Below are positions 31,640 through 41,600 of a DNA stretch of 45,402 nt, in pieces (position 1 is the stretch's first letter; every line of letters starts with the position of its first letter). Under the pieces are notes generated by a model, which was not told the origin of the DNA, searched no databases, and was given only the letters and a program-made list of their open reading frames with translations. This stretch comes from Bacteroidetes bacterium UBA6183 (lineage in GTDB: Bacteria; Bacteroidota; Bacteroidia; UKL13-3): contig DITN01000098.1 of the NCBI GenBank assembly GCA_002422865.1, forward strand, positions 1-45,402. The letters are read 5' to 3'. The translations under genes were made by a program, and so were the position numbers.

Positions 31640-33310
31640 ATGAAAACGCTTTTAACCACGCTTAACGCCAAATATATACACCTTAATTTAGCCATTAGGT
31701 TGTTGTACGAATTAAACCATCAACAACATGAAGGATTAGATTGGCATGAGTTTACCATTAAAGAGAAACCGGAAGATATTGCCGATAAGTGCAAAGATTA
31801 CGATGTGGTAGCTTTTAGTTGTTACATCTGGAACATCAAACAAACTTTAGCTGTTGCGCGTGTTTTAAAAAACATCAACCCAAACATAAAAATACTTTTA
31901 GGCGGGCCCGAGGTAAGTTATGATTATACCGATTTAATTAAGTTAGATGAGGTTGATTACATTATTGTGGGTGAAGGCGAAATTCCGTTTGCTGAATTTT
32001 TAAACAACTATCCTAATGTACAAAGTATACCTAATTTAGTGCATAAGGTGGATGGTAAAATGGAATTTTTTCCGCAACAAGTTACCTTCGATTTGCTGAA
32101 TTATGTGGGCGTAAATCCATATAAAAACGACCCGCCACAAGATTTATACAACAAGGTTTGTTACATAGAAACATCGCGTGGTTGCCCATACAAATGCGAG
32201 TTTTGTTTGGCCAGTTTAGATAATAAAGTTCGCTACTTACCTATTGATGATATTAAACGAAATCTGGCGTATTTAATGGAACATGGCCGTACCATTAAGT
32301 TTTTAGACAGAACGTTTAACGTTAAAAAGGACTTTACGATTGATATCTTTAAATTTATTTTAGCACGCAGAAAACCCGGGCAAGTTTTTCAGTTTGAAAT
32401 TACTGCAGATATTGTTCATCCGGATATTGTAAAGTTTATACAGGAAGAAGTGCCTGAAGGAGTGTTTAGATTCGAAATTGGTATTCAAACTGTAAACCAA
32501 AAGGCCAATTTACAAGTAAGCCGTAAACAAAATTTTGATAAAACCAGTGCCGTAATCAAGCAGTTGGATAACAAAATTGAAATGCACCTAGATTTAATTG
32601 TGGGCTTACCGTTGGATGAATGGGCCGATATTAAATACAGTATTGAAGAAGTATTTAAACTCTATCCACCCGAGTTGCAATTAGGCTTTTTAAAGTTTTT
32701 GAAAGGCACACCCATGCGTTTAAAGCATGAACAACATGGTTATATTTTCGACCCAATGCCTCCTTATCAAATTATAGAAAGTAATTATTTGAGCAAAGAA
32801 GAATTGCATAAAATAACCTTGTTGGAAGAAGCATTGGAGGTGTATTGGAATAAAAAACGTGCCACGCATACGCTTAAATATGCTGCAGAGAAATATGGTA
32901 TTTTCGATTTTTTAATGAACCTAGGAACCTATTTTGAGGCACAGTATGATTTTCATAAACACACTTTGTATGATGCTTACGATGCCTTACAAGCTGTAGT
33001 TAAATTACATTACCAATCTGATGAAACAATGATGCAATTGGTGGCATTAGATTATTATTTACATCATAAACTCAAACCTAAAACCATGTATATGGAAGAG
33101 GTGAGTCGTGAAGAAAAAACAAGTGTAATTAATGAGTTAGCATTAAATCACCACAAGTACAGGTTTATGATTTTCCCTTTTACTTTTGATGTAGAGGCTT
33201 GGATTAATCAAGGTGAAATCATTAGCCAAAACTATACTGCTATTATACAATACAATGGCGAAACAAAGGCGACTTTAGTATCAACCCAACAACTTACACA
33301 AGCACTTTAG
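31640..33310 (+). CDS. B12-binding-domain radical SAM protein (DUF4080 type)
   Basis: A 556-residue protein. Residues 1-140 resemble a cobalamin-binding Rossmann domain: TLNAKYIHLNLAIRLLYEL, VVAFSCYIWNIKQTL, KILLGGPEVSYD and IIVGEGEIPFAEFL, without the full DxHxxG motif. The radical SAM core follows, with cysteines 182, 186 and 189 in TSRGCPYKCEFCLAS binding a [4Fe-4S] cluster, then FLDRTFNV, FEITADIVHPDIV, FEIGIQTVN and MHLDLIVGLPLDEW. The C-terminal 200 residues match the DUF4080 region that often follows such cores. The reaction is unknown. The next gene starts one base after the stop, so the two are translated together. Confidence 0.87.
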   Translation: MKTLLTTLNAKYIHLNLAIRLLYELNHQQHEGLDWHEFTIKEKPEDIADKCKDYDVVAFSCYIWNIKQTLAVARVLKNINPNIKILLGGPEVSYDYTDLIKLDEVDYIIVGEGEIPFAEFLNNYPNVQSIPNLVHKVDGKMEFFPQQVTFDLLNYVGVNPYKNDPPQDLYNKVCYIETSRGCPYKCEFCLASLDNKVRYLPIDDIKRNLAYLMEHGRTIKFLDRTFNVKKDFTIDIFKFILARRKPGQVFQFEITADIVHPDIVKFIQEEVPEGVFRFEIGIQTVNQKANLQVSRKQNFDKTSAVIKQLDNKIEMHLDLIVGLPLDEWADIKYSIEEVFKLYPPELQLGFLKFLKGTPMRLKHEQHGYIFDPMPPYQIIESNYLSKEELHKITLLEEALEVYWNKKRATHTLKYAAEKYGIFDFLMNLGTYFEAQYDFHKHTLYDAYDALQAVVKLHYQSDETMMQLVALDYYLHHKLKPKTMYMEEVSREEKTSVINELALNHHKYRFMIFPFTFDVEAWINQGEIISQNYTAIIQYNGETKATLVSTQQLTQAL

Positions 33311-33311
33311 T

Positions 33312-34232
33312 ATGCAGCAAAAACAAGGCGGAACACGGTTAAATAAATTTATTAGTGAAAGCGGCTTGTGCAGCAGGCGTGAAGCAGATCGGTTTATTGA
33401 GAATGGGAATGTAACCATTAATGGACGTAAAGCACAAATTGGCGACCAAGTGTATGCCGGTGATAGGGTTAGCGTGAATGGAAATAAATTGGAGCCTAAA
33501 AAAGATGATAAGTTGGTTTTTATTGCATTAAATAAACCTGTAGGTGTAACAAGTACCACTGAAATTGGTATTGCTGATAACATTGTAAGGTTTGTTAACC
33601 ACCCGGAGCGTATTTTCCCTATTGGTAGGTTAGATAAAGATTCGCAAGGATTGATATTTTTAACAAACGATGGTGATGTGGTAAATAAAATATTACGTGC
33701 CGGAAATAAACACGAGAAAGAATATATAGTTACTGTTAATAAACCTTTAACCGAAGACGTAATAAATGGAATGGCCAACGGAGTACCCATGTTGGGTGTA
33801 GTTACCAAAAAATGTAAGGTTGTTCAGGAAGGTCCAACGGTATTTAGGGTAACGTTAATACAAGGTTTAAACCGCCAAATACGCAGGATGTGCGAGCACT
33901 TTGGGTATGAGGTAAAAAAGTTAGAACGTGTGCGCATCATGAACATCAACCTAGGTAAATTACCATTAGGCGATTGGCGCGATTTAACTTCAAATGAGTT
34001 GGATATTATTTATGGTATGATTGAAGACTCGAGTGATGTGGATGAGAAAAAGCAAAAATCTACTAAAACTAAGCCCGCTAATAAGCCAAAAACTGGTACT
34101 CATAAATCACCCGGCCAGCCCAAAGCAGGACATAACCAAGATAAGCGTAAACACAAAGGTGGTAAAAACAATGCGCCTAAAAAGGGAGGTTTTAAACCTA
34201 AATCAAACCACACACGTAAAAGAGGCAGGTAG
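33312..34232 (+). CDS. 23S rRNA pseudouridine synthase, RluF-like, with a basic tail
   Basis: An RsuA/RluF-family pseudouridine synthase of 306 residues. An N-terminal S4 RNA-binding domain (TRLNKFISESGLCSRREADRFIENGNVTINGRKA) is followed by the catalytic domain with IALNKPVGVTST, the catalytic aspartate Asp108 in PIGRLDKDSQGLIFLTNDGD, YIVTVNKPLT and LIQGLNRQIRRMCEHFGYEVKKLERVRI. The GVTSTT and NRQIRRMC forms point to the RluF branch (U2604 of 23S rRNA). The last 65 residues are a low-complexity lysine-rich tail. Coupled to the radical SAM gene by a one-base gap. Confidence 0.9.
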   Translation: MQQKQGGTRLNKFISESGLCSRREADRFIENGNVTINGRKAQIGDQVYAGDRVSVNGNKLEPKKDDKLVFIALNKPVGVTSTTEIGIADNIVRFVNHPERIFPIGRLDKDSQGLIFLTNDGDVVNKILRAGNKHEKEYIVTVNKPLTEDVINGMANGVPMLGVVTKKCKVVQEGPTVFRVTLIQGLNRQIRRMCEHFGYEVKKLERVRIMNINLGKLPLGDWRDLTSNELDIIYGMIEDSSDVDEKKQKSTKTKPANKPKTGTHKSPGQPKAGHNQDKRKHKGGKNNAPKKGGFKPKSNHTRKRGR

Positions 34233-34280
34233 TTAATTTACAATGTTTATCTTGTGCATTCAAACCAAAATCGATAAACT

Positions 34281-35210
34281 ATGTCTGCTCTAATTATTAC
34301 GCTAATTGTTGTTCTAATTTTATTTTTAAGCATTGTAACCGTGCAACAAGGTACAGTGTCGGTATTAACCATGTTTGGTAAGTACCGCAGGATTTTATAT
34401 CCGGGTTTAAATTTTAGAATTCCTTTGTTGGAAGTTATTTTCAAGAAAATTTCTGTTCAAAATCGTTCCATCGAATTAGATTTTCAAGCCATTACACAAG
34501 ATCAAGCCAATGTATATTTTAAAGCTATGTTGCTTTATAGTGTGGTTGATAACAAAGAAGAAACCTTAAAAAATGTTGCGTTTAAGTTTGTAAACGAACG
34601 CGATTTTATGACGGCCTTAATTCGCACTATTGAAGGTGGTATTCGCGGATTTGTGGCAACCAAAAAACAAGCAGAGATTCTTTCATTACGTAAAGAAATT
34701 GTAGAATACGTAAAAGAGGGAATTGATACAGTTGTTGAAACCTGGGGTTTTCATCTATTAGATTTACAACTAAACGACATTACGTTTGATGAAGCCATTA
34801 CCAAAAGTATGGCGCAAGTTGTGGCCTCAAGCAACTTAAAAGCAGCTGCCGAAAACGAAGGTCAGGCTTTATTAATTACCAAAACCAAAGCAGCCGAGGC
34901 AGATGGTAATGCGATAAAAATTGCTGCCGAGGCTGAGCGTATTGCAGCACAATTACGCGGACAAGGTGTGGCATTGTTCCGCCAAGAAGTTGCACGTGGT
35001 ATGAGTGAAGCTGCAAGAGAAATGAAGGTAGCAGATTTAGATGCATCTTTTTTATTGTTTAGTATGTGGACGGAATCCATTAAAAACTTTGCTGAGAATG
35101 GAAAAGGAAATGTTATCTTTTTAGATGGTAGCACCGAAGGAATGGACAGAACGATGAAACAAATGATGGCCATGAATAGGTTAGATGAAAACGATCAGAT
35201 CAATCGGTGA
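34281..35210 (+). CDS. SPFH/Band 7 (stomatin-like) membrane protein
   Basis: A 309-residue protein with one N-terminal membrane helix (SALIITLIVVLILFLSIVTV, about 2-21) followed by an SPFH domain: VQQGTVSVLTMFGKYRRILYPGLNFRIPLLEVIFKKISVQNRSIELDFQAITQDQANV, with FVNERDFMTALIRTIEGGIRGFVA later. A coiled-coil helix rich in Ala/Glu/Lys (LKAAAENEGQALLITKTKAAEADGNAIKIAAEAERIAAQLRGQG, about 196-239) completes the stomatin/prohibitin architecture. Such proteins form large membrane-bound oligomers that organise proteases or membrane domains. No NfeD partner lies next to it. It is separated from the pseudouridine synthase gene by 48 bp. Confidence 0.88.
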   Translation: MSALIITLIVVLILFLSIVTVQQGTVSVLTMFGKYRRILYPGLNFRIPLLEVIFKKISVQNRSIELDFQAITQDQANVYFKAMLLYSVVDNKEETLKNVAFKFVNERDFMTALIRTIEGGIRGFVATKKQAEILSLRKEIVEYVKEGIDTVVETWGFHLLDLQLNDITFDEAITKSMAQVVASSNLKAAAENEGQALLITKTKAAEADGNAIKIAAEAERIAAQLRGQGVALFRQEVARGMSEAAREMKVADLDASFLLFSMWTESIKNFAENGKGNVIFLDGSTEGMDRTMKQMMAMNRLDENDQINR

Positions 35211-35236
35211 AATAACACATCAATATAAATTATACT

Positions 35237-35277
35237 AAAAAACAAGGCTGCTTCTAAACGAGGCAGCCTTGTTTTTT
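35237..35277 (+). terminator. Terminator after the SPFH gene
   Basis: AAAAAACAAGGCTGC (35237-35251) and GCAGCCTTGTTTTTT (35263-35277) are perfect complements around an 11-base loop, ending in a T-run. Confidence 0.92.
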
Positions 35278-35278
35278 A

Positions 35279-35547
35279 TTTGCGATGTGCGTTGCACATC
35301 GCGGTTTGATTACGCCTTTTCAGGGCTGGTGATTGGTGATGCGTTTTTCTGTTTTTCTATCATTAACACAAATAGAAATTAGTCATTTTATTTGCGATGC
35401 GCGTTGCACATCGCGGTTTGATTACGCGCTTTTAGGGCTGGTGATTGATGATGCGTTTTTCTATCATTAACACAAATAGAAACTAGTCATTTTATTTGCG
35501 ATGCGCGTTGTACATCGCGGTTTGATTACGCCCTTTCAGGGCTTGCA
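35279..35547. repeat. Tandem REP-like repeat, two and a half units of 112/104 bp
   Basis: Units begin TTTGCGATGnGCGTTG at 35279, 35391 and 35495. The first is 112 bp, the second 104 bp (eight bases shorter in the GTTTTTCT region), and the third stops after GCCCTTTCAGGGC near 35547. Each contains a hairpin (GCGATGTGC/GCACATCGC in unit 1, decaying in units 2 and 3) and GGTTTGATTACGC followed by an AGGGC dyad. It fills the gap between two convergent terminators and holds no gene. Confidence 0.92.
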
Positions 35548-35562
35548 AATTATCATTACGCA

Positions 35563-35599
35563 TAAAAAAAACAGGCTACCCCAATGGAGCAGCCTGTTT
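35563..35599 (-). terminator. Terminator of the giant beta-helix protein gene
   Basis: Read on the minus strand, AAACAGGCT (35599-35591) pairs with AGCCTGTTT (35577-35569), followed by more T residues. It lies 23 bp after the stop codon. Confidence 0.85.
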
Positions 35600-35621
35600 G
35601 TATGTTAATTTGTTGTTTAAA

Positions 35622-38600
35622 TTATTCCTTAATCAACTTAGTTACTATTTCATTGTTACCTGCGTTTACTTTTACGAAGTACACACCAGGTGCTAAGTTT
35701 TGTAAGGTATCAACTAGAATTAAGTTATCTCCTTTTACTACTTCACGTATCATTTCTGCAACTGTTTTACCGTAAAGATCAACAATAGTGATGGTTGCTT
35801 TAGCATCTACATCAGCAGTTACATTAATACTTAAGTTTGCAGTAAACGGATTAGGATAAACATTTAAAGCAGGTCTTGTTCTGTCTTCAAACGATACAGC
35901 TACCATAGGAGAGTACTCAAACTTTCCGTCAGCATCAACAATGCGTAATCTGTAGTATACAGTTTTACCCATTGCAATTCTTCCAATGTTTACATCTGTA
36001 AATTGGTAGTTGTTGCTAACCGATGAATTGCCCGTAGCTCTAACCGAACCTGCAACTTCAAATCGGTTACGGTCCATAGAACGTTCAACAATAAACTGAG
36101 AAGCATTACGCTCACTTGCTGTAATCCAGTTTAACACTGCATTTGTATTTTGTTTAACAGCACGTAGGCTGGTTAACTTAACAGGAAGTGGAGTTGCAAT
36201 ATCTGTTGTTCCTGTAAACGAAGTGGCATCAAGCACACTATTCAAACCGAAAATATTTTCAACAGTATCTAAGAAACTCATGGTACTGTTATTAAACCAC
36301 CAGCTATAAGCTCCTGAAGTCATTCTATTAGCCAACTTAATATCTGATTCTGTAGGAATATTACCCATTTGGAATGGTTTGTATTTCAAACGAACATCAT
36401 AAGTAAACCCTGATCCACCTGTTTGAGCTAAACTCCAATATGCATCCATTAAATGAGCTGCAGTATCAATTGAAGCATTGCTATTAGGGCTACTTGCACG
36501 GTTACTGATTAATGTGCCCGGAGCAAACCTAAAGCTTACGCTTGAAGGTAAAGTACCGCTAAAGCCCCATATTACAGAACCAACAGTATCACCAAAGTTT
36601 ACAAAGTATTGGGTGTTTCCGTAACCGATAGTACCAATAGCCGTTGCAGGTGCAGGTAAAACGCTTGGGGTAAACTCGTATGCACCGATATCAGGAGCAC
36701 CTGTTTCAACGGCAACACTTCTGTTGTTGTTGTTAATGTCCTTAGTTAAATCGTAAACATGTATACCACGACCGTTCAAAATCCAACTGTTTGCGTTAGA
36801 TGCGGCAGGTGTTAGATTTGTTGATGAAGTAAAGGTAGGATCAGCATTGTATGAATTCATATCGCTCATGCCTAAAATAGCACCTTTTGCTGTGGCAAAG
36901 TTAGCAGAAGTGTATGATGTGCCATTTAAGTATAACAATGTAGCACCTGTAGTGTGGTAAACATTATGATCTAATTGCTGAATGGCATTCATACCTGCAA
37001 AGTTTGTTATACTTAAGGCAGGAGATGTTCCTGCTTTTATAGCATTATTGGTGAAATACATTTGAGAGGCATTTACAACGTTACCACCGGCAACAGTACC
37101 ACTATATGTAATTGCACCCAAGGTAGCAGATGTTCCTGTTGAAAGTGTGTTTATACTGTTGTTGTATACACGCATATCAGAGCAACCTGTTAAGAATAGC
37201 GGTGATGAAGTACCACCATTAACCATTAATGCATTTCCATAAAATCTACCAGATCCAATTTCACCATATTGAGCATGTCCGCTTATGTAAAAACCGTAGT
37301 TAGATGGTTGGTATAATTTATTGTATGATATTTCACTATTGGTTGATATGCCTGAGATGAATACTCCATAAAATGAAGCTGCACTTGGTGTAATTTCATT
37401 ATTTCGTATTTTTTGATCGGCACGACTTGTTAAATAAATCGCATAGTAGTATGGATTAGTAATCACATTCGAGTCGATCTGACAACGCATTGAGTAGTTG
37501 TTGATGATGTTTTGACCACCTAAAGATACTGCTACACTACCGTTTAAAAGGTTATTGTTTGCGATATTAATATCAGTAGCATTGGTTCCGGCTGCACCGT
37601 AAATCAATGCATTAGCATCACTTGATGTGGTAACGCTCATACCTTCAACGTTGTTGTTTCGAATACGAATGTTTGCAGAATTAACTGATCCTGCTAATCC
37701 TAATTGGAACACACGACCGTTTATTGTACTTGTATTTCTGATGGTCATATGCTCGAAGTTAACATACTGTGTGCCATTAAATGTTACAACGTAATTGGTT
37801 GCAGCACTTGTTGGGCCAAATGTTAGAATTACGTTACTGCGATTAAGTGTTGCAGAACGGAAGGTTACTCGGTTGGTAACATTTACTCCCGGGATAATTC
37901 CAAAAGTTAATTGTTCATTATATGTACCATTTGATACATCAAACGTAACAGGGCCTAAAGCTCCACCACATTGAAGTGCACTGATTGCATTACTAAAGCT
38001 GGTATAGTTTCTAGGTCCAATACCTGCCGGATTAATCGTGTAAACACCACTCATGCCCGGACAAATATTTAGGTTAAATGTATCATTAGCCATGTTGGCA
38101 TCCAAACTTGTATTAGGTGATGAAGTGTACGCCCTCATTAAGATACTACCACCGGTATAGTGGAATTGTTGACTTGTTCCACCGGCACCTGAAGTTGCAT
38201 TAAATGTTACGGTATCAGTTCCATTTGGTAAAATACTACCTGTGTATACTTGAGCATGTGTTGTTGCTCCCGAAACATAGGTAACATTTATTGAAGTAAT
38301 TGTAGCTATACCATGGTTTCTTATAACAACTCTAACGTCTGTTAAACCTGTATCAATAGGTGCCGTAGGTAAAGCGAAAGATATAACACCACCATCATTA
38401 GCAGGTGGATTGAATTCGCTCACTCCAATATCAGGGTTAGTTGCACTTCTTACGTTACCATCTATATCAGCTGCAACCCAAGTATTTGCTTTGCCTATGT
38501 TGTTAAATGGTATAGAAGTAACTCTTAAATTATTAATGCTGGTAAAGTTAGGATTCAAGAATACTGAGTTAGAATCGTTACCAATACCCGGATTTGTTTG

Positions 38601-41600
38601 CCATCCAGCGAAAGCACTTGTAATTTGGTTGTTTGAGCGATAAGGATAAGCTCCCAGGCCATAATAAACGTTGTTATTGATAGTCCAGTTTAAACCAATT
38701 TGAGTAATTGGCATTGTTTGTCCACCATCTCCAATCCAAGCGCAGTAACCGGCATTCGGGTTATTAAAGATATTATTAATCACATCAACTGTATTATACA
38801 ATGATGCATTGTTACTAAATAAATAATAGGTAGTAGCAGTAGAGCTTCCTGATGTAATATTAACTGCATTATGTGCTACAACTAGTTGTGAAGGATAAGC
38901 TATATATAGGCCGTATGCTGTATTAGCCGCGGTTCCTATTTGAATCATGTTGTTTGAAATTAACGATTTGTTTAAAGCAGTACCTTGAGGGTATATGGTA
39001 TATAAAGCATATCCTCCGTTTTGTCCTGAAAATTCGTTAGCGTTAATAACCATTCCTTCACCTGTATAGCTCATATATAATCCAAAACTGAAAGTTGGAT
39101 TTTGCTTGCCTCCACCGATTACTCTATTGCGTTCAAATAAACTTCTTTCAATACCATTCATATATATGAAATAATAGTAATGGTCGAAGAAATATGAATT
39201 AGTAATTCTGTTTCCGAATGATCTTGTTGCGTTTGGAGCCATCAAAGTCATACCATAGTATCCACCAATAAATGAGCTGCTATCTATAGTTAAAGCAGTT
39301 GCATTAATAAAGGTTGAAGAAGTAGGACTAGTTGTAGCAGAGCTTACTTCAAACGGATTAATTAAAGTAGATAGTGTATTCGAAGTAACAATAAACGTAC
39401 ATTTATTAAATGATAAACTATCTGCGCTATTTCCTGATAAACCAATAATCTGCACGGCTACAGCATTTGAACCACCAGTATTTTCAATTCTAAAGTTGCT
39501 GAAAGAAATGTTATCAGCACCATTAAATAAAATAGTAGCTCTATCTGCAGAAGTTGCCCCTGCAAAAGTAATAATGGTATTTGCTGAATCAGCGCCAACG
39601 AAACTTAAACGATTACCTGCACTTAAACCAGGGATGTTTGAAAAGCTTAGTTTTTCATTGTAAGTACCTGCTGATACATTTACTGTAACGTTACCGGCTA
39701 TTCCACAAGTTTGTATCAACTGAGTTACTGCACCAATGGTTTGGAAATTTCCACTACCTGCTGGTAAAGCAGGATTAACGGTTAAGTTACCACTTAATGG
39801 CGTACAGAATGTTTGTTGAATGGTATCATTAAAACGTAAAATATCTGTTGATAAATTTGGAGATGATGACCATGCTTTTAAGGTGTACAAACCTGAAGTT
39901 GCAAAGTTGTAGGTTCCTAAAGATGCAGAAACGGTGTCATTTGCTACTAGGTTCCCCGACCAACTTGTTCCTGTTTGACCTACACCATTTACTTGCCAAT
40001 CAATATTTGCAGATGTAAGTGTTGCTGAACCAAAGTTTTTAATTACAGCATCAACATTTTGTGTTCCTAAACTAAGTGGCATTACAGGTGATGTAAATCC
40101 GATAATACCTGCATCGTTTGGCGATACATCGTATTTGTATACACCAGGATCCGGTAACGAGTCATGCGGAGTTCCTGTGATATCGGTAGGTACAATTGCA
40201 CGCAAGTCTGCACCAATATTATTTAAACTATCAGCACCAGGTGTAAATGGAGCTTGTGTAAATGCTGTTCTAAAATTAGGGTTGGCAAATACACTGAATG
40301 AGTCTAAAGGGTTGACAGTATTGGCGCTTCTCCATGCTGCTAAATCAACTCTGTTGGCTGCATAGTAACCAACAAAATTATTTGCACTTCCGCTTGGTAT
40401 GCCGTAATATAAACCATTATTTCGGTAATCATAGTTATTACTTGTAGTTCCGATATACATCAAGTATTTACTGCCTGATCCTCCTCTGTTAATATGGAAA
40501 ATATTATTTTTTAATCTTTGATAAGTAATAGAGCTTGATGTATAGAATGCATATGTTGCTGAAGTTGTAGTTGCAGCAGGGTAATCTATACTAATAGTAT
40601 TGTGGTATAATTGGCTTTCGTTTACAATTTGCTGGTAGATACCATAAATAGCTCCTCCACCTTTAATATCAGCAATAAGGTTATTTTTGACAACAAGAGG
40701 GCGGTTTACTCCCTGTGCAATCAAGAAGTACATTCCATAAAATGTATTTGTGGTTGTTTGCAACATTTCAAATGGCTTAATAATTTTATTGCCATCAAAT
40801 GTATCACCAGATAAGTAGGTGAAATTGATGCCGTAAAATGTACTTGGAGATGCCTTCGTTGGACGAGATAATTCATTGTTTTTAATCATGCCCCCTGTTA
40901 CACCGTAGGCATAAATACCATATATGGTAAAATCTCTGATGATATTATCTTGAATAACATAACCATTATTAGCGCCATCGTTACTGTTTGCACAAGCAGA
41001 TATACCATAATAAGGTCCACCGGATGAATTACCCAAAATGGTATTGCCAATAAATCGATTAAAGTAACCTGTATTTGCAGCAATACCGGTTGGGCTGTTT
41101 AAACTAGAAGAAACAGCAATACCAGCTGAAAGTGAACTTCCGGTAACTGATGATATATCAATAGTACAGCCTAAAATATTTACATAATCAGATCCAGTTG
41201 TAAGCAAATAACCAACACCATAACTCGCGTTTAACGATTTTACGTTAAGTTGGTTAAATGTAACATAATCAGTTCCGATAACATTAATGATACCAATTAA
41301 TGCGGCATTGGTGTTGTTAAACTCCACACGGTTTCCGTTACCATTAAAAGTAATGGTATTTGTAGCATTAGCACCTGGAATAGAAGAGAGAAACACTTGA
41401 TTAATGTATGGCCCTGAATTGGCAACTACGTTAAAGGTTACAGCTCCACCTATGCCACCCATGCTAATATAATCAGCTAAACCACTAATTGAAGTAAAAT
41501 TACTAGCACTTGCTGCAGCACCTTGGTTAATAGTATATACTCCACCAGGTAACATACAAGCTGTTGATTTACTCATGCTGTTGTTAGTTGTATTTGGTTC

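Noticed and set aside
35279..35547. Possible CRISPR array or small RNA cluster
   Set aside because: Units are 104-112 bp with no unique spacers; they are tandem repeats. No promoter for an RNA is visible.
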